Of a DNA stretch of 9,662 nt, positions 6,339 to 9,662 are shown piece by piece. The notes beneath the pieces are model-generated. The model was not told the DNA's origin. It made no database searches and was given only the letters and a program-made list of their open reading frames with translations. How positions within the stretch are numbered: position 1 is the first letter of the stretch; every line of letters begins with the position of its first letter. Source of the stretch: CAYRUP01 sp964427485. Its GTDB lineage: Bacteria > Pseudomonadota > Gammaproteobacteria > DSM-16500. Made by a program: the position numbers and the translations under genes. The stretch lies in contig CAYRUP010000074.1 in the NCBI GenBank assembly GCA_964427485.1, positions 1-9,662 of the forward strand, in the 5' to 3' direction.

Positions 6339-6401
6339 ACTCCCTGTGGAACTTAAAATAAGCTATACTTAAAGCATGAGGGTCCTTTAAGGAAAAAGCC
6401 T

Positions 6402-7847
6402 ATGAAACGTCATATTCCGCTTTTCATTATTGCTGGTTCTTTAAGTGTGGTATTGTCTGCTTCATTCTTTACTAATGCATTCGCTTTCAAAGATGATCAA
6501 AAAGATATTACAACATCGGCTGCCATTGTATTGGATAAATCGGGCAAGCCGGAAAAAACAAAAGATTCACTGCAAGAAAGTGACGTCTCTCGCTTTACGA
6601 ATGCAATTGCACAAATAAAAGATTTTTATGTGCAACCGATTGGCGATAAAAAATTATTAGAAGATGCGATACGCGGAATGTTAAGCGGCCTCGATCCCCA
6701 TTCAGAATATCTTGATCAAGATTCCTATAAAACGTTACTGATGACAACCAGTGGTGCATTTGGTGGCTTGGGCATTGAAGTGACAGGTGAATATGGCGTG
6801 TTGAAAGTCATTAGTCCAATCGATGATACGCCTGCCGCCAAAGCCGGTATAAAATCGGGCGATTACATCGTTGCAATTGATGGCAAACTCGTTAATGAAA
6901 TGACATTGAATGAAGCCGTCGATAAAATGCGCGGCAAAAAAGGGACGATTGTTGCTTTGACCGTCCTTCGCAAAGGCAACAAAGAACCGATAAACTTTAA
7001 ACTCATTCGTGATGAAATTCGTATTGCGAGCGTAAAAAGCAATATGCTAGATAATGGATATGGCTATATCCGTATCAGTGAATTCCAAGAACCCACTACT
7101 GAACTTCTCGTTTCTGCTATTAAAAACTTACAGCAACAAGCCGGTGGAGAATTAAAAGGCATTGTGCTTGATCTCAGAAATAATCCAGGTGGTTTATTGG
7201 AAACGGCTGTGCAAGTTGCCGATGTATTTTTAGATACTAAAAAACTGAATAATCAATATAACGATTTGATTGTTTATACAGAAGGACGTTTGCCGAGCGC
7301 AAAATACAGCGCAAAAGCAACCGGAACGGATTTATTGCATGGCATACCTATGGTTGTGTTAGTAAATGAAGGATCGGCTTCTGCTTCTGAAATTGTGGCT
7401 GGCGCACTGCAAGATTATCATCGTGCAGTCATTGTCGGCATTACCAGTTTCGGAAAAGGCTCCGTGCAAACCGTGTTACCTTTAGATGATAATCACGCTA
7501 TTAAACTCACCACAGCACTCTATCACACCCCGTCAGGCCGCTTGATTCAAAATAAAGGAATTACCCCTGATATTGTTGTGGAAAATTTACAAATCGCCGG
7601 GGATAAAACAGATAATCCCATGATTGCGCCTATCCGAGAATTCGAATTGAAAGGACATCTGCCTGGCAAAAGTACGGATACGAGCACCATAATTAATGAT
7701 GACAAACTCGGCTCAACTTCACTCGCGCGCACGGACTTTCAATTGTATCAAGCATTGGAAATTTTAAAGACGATGCGTATGTTGGGGTATAACAATCCTA
7801 TGTCATCGGTTGTTGTGGCTCCTACTACTGCGGTTTCGCAGAAATAA
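6402..7847 (+). CDS. ctpA: S41-family carboxy-terminal processing protease (CtpA/Prc type)
   Basis: A periplasmic serine protease that trims or degrades proteins from their C-termini, recognising the tail through its PDZ domain; substrates often include peptidoglycan hydrolases and envelope proteins. The 481-residue product shows a signal peptide (about 1-28, cleavage after NAFA), an N-terminal helical part (62-115), a PDZ domain (about 118-200, with GLGIEV and the SGDYIVAIDG loop) and the S41 core. The Ser-Lys dyad is S327 (GSASASEI) and K352 (FGKGSVQ), spaced 25 residues as in the family, with Q356 following. The PNPGG-like LRNNPGGLL motif (258-266) is intact. The length fits CtpA-type rather than the much longer E. 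coli Prc. AAGGA at 6389-6393 precedes the ATG; a TATACT at 6364-6369 might be a weak internal promoter in the 63-nt gap after envC. Confidence 0.95.
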   Translation: MKRHIPLFIIAGSLSVVLSASFFTNAFAFKDDQKDITTSAAIVLDKSGKPEKTKDSLQESDVSRFTNAIAQIKDFYVQPIGDKKLLEDAIRGMLSGLDPHSEYLDQDSYKTLLMTTSGAFGGLGIEVTGEYGVLKVISPIDDTPAAKAGIKSGDYIVAIDGKLVNEMTLNEAVDKMRGKKGTIVALTVLRKGNKEPINFKLIRDEIRIASVKSNMLDNGYGYIRISEFQEPTTELLVSAIKNLQQQAGGELKGIVLDLRNNPGGLLETAVQVADVFLDTKKLNNQYNDLIVYTEGRLPSAKYSAKATGTDLLHGIPMVVLVNEGSASASEIVAGALQDYHRAVIVGITSFGKGSVQTVLPLDDNHAIKLTTALYHTPSGRLIQNKGITPDIVVENLQIAGDKTDNPMIAPIREFELKGHLPGKSTDTSTIINDDKLGSTSLARTDFQLYQALEILKTMRMLGYNNPMSSVVVAPTTAVSQK

Positions 7848-7869
7848 TTGTTAACACCCTCATCCCCTG

Positions 7870-7902
7870 CCCTTCTCCCGTTTACGGGAGAAGGGAGTTT
7901 TT
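7870..7902 (+). terminator. intrinsic terminator of ctpA, REP-like sequence
   Basis: Arms 7870-7881 and 7884-7895 are perfectly complementary over 12 nt (CCCTTCTCCCGT and its complement), in practice an 11-bp GC-rich stem with a TTTA loop, followed by AG and five T at 7898-7902. It lies 22 nt after the ctpA stop and separates it from the convergent ridA. Together with the preceding CCTCATCCCCTG it resembles the 'CCTCATCCCC...CTTCTCCC' repeat scattered through many proteobacterial genomes. Confidence 0.85.
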
Positions 7903-7907
7903 ATATA

Positions 7908-8291
7908 TTAAGCTCCTCTCACCAAAACCACCTCAATCTCAACCGCCGCATTTTTTGGCAATGCAGAAACTTGTATCGTCGTGCGTGCTGGATAAGGCTC
8001 TTTGAAATATTGGGCAATTGATTCATTTACCGCACTCACATCCGCTATATTTGTGAGATACACCGTGAGTTTCACAACATGATCCATGCTGTCGCCCGCC
8101 GCTTCCACCACGTGTTTGATATTATCGAAAACTTGATCCACCTGTCGTTTAATATTACCTTCTACGAGCAGCATAGAAACGGGATCCAGTGGAATTTGTC
8201 CAGAAAGATAAACTGTATTGCCAACTTGCACCGCTTGAGAATAACTGCCAATTGCAGCAGGTGCATTTTTGGTATTGATGACTTGACGCAT
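7908..8291 (-). CDS. ridA: RidA/YjgF/UK114 reactive imine deaminase
   Basis: RidA hydrolyses reactive enamine/imine intermediates made by PLP enzymes such as threonine dehydratase, protecting other PLP enzymes in the cytoplasm; it works as a trimer with active sites between subunits. At 127 residues it matches the family (E. coli 128). Diagnostic pieces are GSYSQA with Y17, the LSGQIPLDP strand (29-37), R103 in the PARTTIQV signature (the arginine that binds the substrate carboxylate) and E120 in the C-terminal AAVEIEVV strand. All key residues are present, which favours a true deaminase over the inactive Rid subfamilies. ATG 8291 has CAGG about 11 nt upstream. It is convergent with ctpA and downstream of a terminator-like hairpin, so probably monocistronic. 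Confidence 0.93.
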   Translation of the reverse strand: MRQVINTKNAPAAIGSYSQAVQVGNTVYLSGQIPLDPVSMLLVEGNIKRQVDQVFDNIKHVVEAAGDSMDHVVKLTVYLTNIADVSAVNESIAQYFKEPYPARTTIQVSALPKNAAVEIEVVLVRGA

Positions 8292-8345
8292 AAGATTTTT
8301 TACCTGAATACAAATTTAAAGCTGACAATAGTAAGCCAGCCTTTT

Positions 8346-8378
8346 AAAAAGAGCAAACAACCTAAATGAAGGGTTGTT
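8346..8378 (-). terminator. hairpin terminator of the Cys-rich membrane protein gene
   Basis: On the minus strand AACAACC (8378-8372) and GGTTGTT (8362-8356) form a 7-bp stem with a 9-nt loop, followed shortly by TTTTT (8350-8346). The stem begins within the stop codon at 8377. Read on the plus strand the same stem is followed by ATTTTT, so it may be bidirectional. It should insulate ridA. Confidence 0.55.
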
Positions 8379-8724
8379 ATTTTTCAACGATCTCTTTTTC
8401 TACTTTGCTGCAGTTACAGCTGCATCCACACGAAGTTTTACAGCAGGCACAATGCGAACGGCTGCAGCAACATAAGCAGAGATTATAAATCCAAGCCAGC
8501 AAAAGTCCGGTAAAAAATCCTGTTACAAATCCCCAGGCACCCATAATCACAGCGCCTTTTACTGATACCTCTATACCAGGATAAAAAGCTGCCCAATGAT
8601 TGATGATATCCGTTCCAAAACCTCCATGTACTGCTGAAAGACCGACTGCCAGCATACAAAGACCATGAAGTAACCCGAGCGCAACCCCTAGAGCTACTGC
8701 ACTTAATCGTGCGCGCTTTAACAT
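8377..8724 (-). CDS. small two-helix membrane protein with Cys-rich C-terminal tail
   Basis: This 115-residue product has two clear transmembrane segments, about 8-32 and 55-82, flanking a short loop with a WAAFYPG motif. The plan (two hydrophobic helices, a YPG-type loop, then GxxxGFxxGFxxGLxxAWxYN) resembles small proteins that annotation pipelines call 'bacteriophage holin family' or membrane-associated proteins; that label is weak, and no lysis genes lie nearby. The second half is unusual: residues 83-105 hold 11 Cys, including CCC at 85-87 and a CGCSCNC run, then a charged KVEKEIVEK end. The tail could bind metal or form disulfides; its side of the membrane is not certain. The ATG has an excellent GAGGAGG ribosome site (8729-8735), so it is probably well translated. 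It is divergent from the acid phosphatase gene. Confidence 0.8.
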   Translation of the reverse strand: MLKRARLSAVALGVALGLLHGLCMLAVGLSAVHGGFGTDIINHWAAFYPGIEVSVKGAVIMGAWGFVTGFFTGLLLAWIYNLCLCCCSRSHCACCKTSCGCSCNCSKVEKEIVEK

Positions 8725-8728
8725 AACG

Positions 8729-8735
8729 CCTCCTC
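8729..8735 (-). promoter_or_regulatory. strong Shine-Dalgarno site of the Cys-rich membrane protein
   Basis: Minus-strand GAGGAGG lies 4 nt before ATG 8724. It is the best ribosome-site match in the window and fixes this start over any downstream Met. Confidence 0.8.
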
Positions 8736-8764
8736 ACCTTTGAAGGATTAAAATCACATTATTT

Positions 8765-8773
8765 ATTATATCA
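8765..8773 (-). promoter_or_regulatory. extended -10 promoter for the Cys-rich membrane protein
   Basis: Minus strand TGATATAAT combines a perfect TATAAT (8770-8765) with an upstream TG, the extended -10 motif that needs no good -35. A start near 8758 gives a leader of about 34 nt that includes the strong ribosome site. Confidence 0.5.
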
Positions 8774-8809
8774 AAAATGGCTAAATTTATTCTCAATAGA
8801 TCCTATATA

Positions 8810-8839
8810 TTGATTACACACATATTTCAAAAATTTAAT
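8810..8839 (+). promoter_or_regulatory. putative promoter for the acid phosphatase gene
   Basis: TTGATT (8810-8815), an 18-nt spacer and TTTAAT (8834-8839) would start transcription near 8846. A second possible pair, TTGCCC and TAGATT with a 17-nt spacer, lies just downstream. Both are moderate matches; GGAGA at 8903-8907 is the ribosome site for ATG 8913. Confidence 0.3.
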
Positions 8840-8912
8840 ATGAATCATTGCCCAATAAAGTTCAATTTGATAGATTGCGTTTTCTTTTTCGCATAACTTC
8901 CTGGAGATACAC

Positions 8913-9584
8913 ATGAACAAAAAAAATATTTTAATTTGCCTGACAGCCGCAAGTTTACTGATCACGAATGTAAGTCATGCTAAAGAACCTAAAAATATTG
9001 ATCTCGCCAAAGTCACTCTCATCAAATACCATGATTCTGGCGACTATCAAAAAGATCAGGCAAAAGTAGTTGATAAAGCCATGCAATATTTGAAAACACG
9101 TTTGGAAAGCGAAAAGCATGCCAAAAATCAAAAAAAATTCGCACTCGTATTAGACATTGATGAAACAGCATTATCAAATTATCCAACTATGCTTGAGATG
9201 AATTTTGGCGGCACATTAGAAGCCATTGATGAAGCCGAAGGACGCGGCGTTGATCCTGTGATTGCACCCACACTCGAGCTTTATCGTTATGCAAAAGAAA
9301 ATAATATCGCTGTTTTTTTTGTAACAGCGCGTACTGAACCTTATCGTGCTGCAACTGAGAAAAATCTTGTTAATGCCGGATATAAAAACTGGAATGGATT
9401 GTCACTCAAAGCAGAAACCGATAAAAACAAATCGTCGGCACCTTACAAAATTAATGCCCGGACTTTAATTGAAAAACAAGGTTATGATATTTTGTTAAAT
9501 ATAGGAGATCAACAAAGTGATTTAACTGGCGGTCATGCGGATAAAACATTTAAATTACCGAATCCGTATTATTTAACTCCTTAA
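8913..9584 (+). CDS. secreted HAD-superfamily acid phosphatase (class B/C-like)
   Basis: The protein should be a periplasmic or secreted metal-dependent phosphomonoesterase that releases phosphate from nucleotides or other phosphoesters. It has 223 residues with a classic signal peptide (MNKKN, then a hydrophobic stretch, cleavage after SHA at 23) and no lipobox Cys. The four HAD motifs are present: I, VLDIDETALSN with nucleophile D81 and acid D83; II, FFVTAR with T138; III, K179 in PYKINAR; IV, NIGDQQSDL with D199 and D203. The DIDET form and the length place it in the PF03767-type acid phosphatases, a bit shorter than lipoprotein e(P4). The substrate cannot be told. It is monocistronic as far as seen and divergent from the small membrane protein. 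Confidence 0.9.
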   Translation: MNKKNILICLTAASLLITNVSHAKEPKNIDLAKVTLIKYHDSGDYQKDQAKVVDKAMQYLKTRLESEKHAKNQKKFALVLDIDETALSNYPTMLEMNFGGTLEAIDEAEGRGVDPVIAPTLELYRYAKENNIAVFFVTARTEPYRAATEKNLVNAGYKNWNGLSLKAETDKNKSSAPYKINARTLIEKQGYDILLNIGDQQSDLTGGHADKTFKLPNPYYLTP

Positions 9585-9600
9585 TTTTTTTACCCTACGG

Positions 9601-9623
9601 GCGCGCTATCCCGCGCATGTTTT
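9601..9623 (+). terminator. possible weak terminator after the acid phosphatase gene
   Basis: GCGCG (9601-9605) and CGCGC (9612-9616) form a short 5-bp GC stem with a 6-nt loop, followed by ATG and TTTT. It is the only hairpin I see between the stop at 9584 and the window end; the rest of that tail shows nothing else. Confidence 0.3.
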
Positions 9624-9662
9624 CCACATAAAAGCATTATAGGTATCTACACAGGTCACTCA

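Noticed and set aside
6352..6372. Two CTTAA direct repeats before ctpA as a PmrA-type site
   Set aside because: The repeats are 16 nt apart, not the about 11 nt expected of a PmrA tandem site, and ctpA is not an expected target.
8079..8369. Plus-strand open frame across ridA
   Set aside because: Antisense of ridA, which has full family signatures on the minus strand.
8777..8896. 39-codon plus-strand frame upstream of the acid phosphatase
   Set aside because: No ribosome site, AT-driven composition, and it covers the proposed promoter region.
1..9662. CRISPR array, tRNA/rRNA genes, insertion-sequence transposase, prophage or toxin-antitoxin modules
   Set aside because: No regularly spaced direct repeats, cloverleaf-like tRNA ends, transposase motifs or phage gene runs were seen. 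The holin-like protein alone does not indicate a prophage.

Overview
The window reads as a piece of chromosome from a gammaproteobacterium of the order Legionellales (the Legionella / Coxiella / Aquicella side of the class). It is moderately AT-rich. Three things point there: a recognisable IcmQ protein, a component found with Dot/Icm type IVB secretion systems; the gammaproteobacterial run gpmI-envC-ctpA; and housekeeping proteins of ordinary gammaproteobacterial type. Genus and species cannot be fixed from the sequence alone.

Layout. From 1 to 279 there is a mostly non-coding leader with a possible 27-codon ORF and a promoter-like pair. From 280 to 1173 (+) lies an unrecognised protein with a Cys4 zinc-knuckle-like N-terminus and a long, charged, helical and repetitive remainder. 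From 1171 to 1286 there is a large palindrome of the widespread 'HPERSEGS' intergenic repeat type. A minus-strand cluster follows, in transcription order: mlaA (outer-membrane lipid asymmetry), trmL (tRNA wobble 2'-O-methylation), a 73-codon two-helix ORF, and icmQ. mlaA and trmL overlap by ATGA, and the other gaps are 32 and 40 nt. The 73-codon ORF has the position, size and predicted architecture expected of a FIR protein, the hypervariable functional replacement of the IcmR chaperone.

Divergently from mlaA, on the plus strand, run gpmI (glycolysis), envC (LytM-type divisome activator of amidases) and ctpA (S41 periplasmic protease). gpmI and envC overlap by 25 nt, and a terminator-like hairpin lies inside the first codons of envC. 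ctpA ends at a strong hairpin terminator and converges with ridA (minus). Upstream of ridA is a small minus-strand membrane protein with a remarkable Cys-rich tail. Divergent from that is a secreted HAD-family acid phosphatase (plus) near the right edge.

Most genes are conserved cell-envelope or metabolic functions. The accessory interest is concentrated in 280-2140: a candidate effector-like zinc/coiled-coil protein, a mobile palindrome, and a FIR/icmQ pair that seems to be uncoupled from the rest of the dot/icm cluster and to sit in an mlaA-trmL transcription unit.
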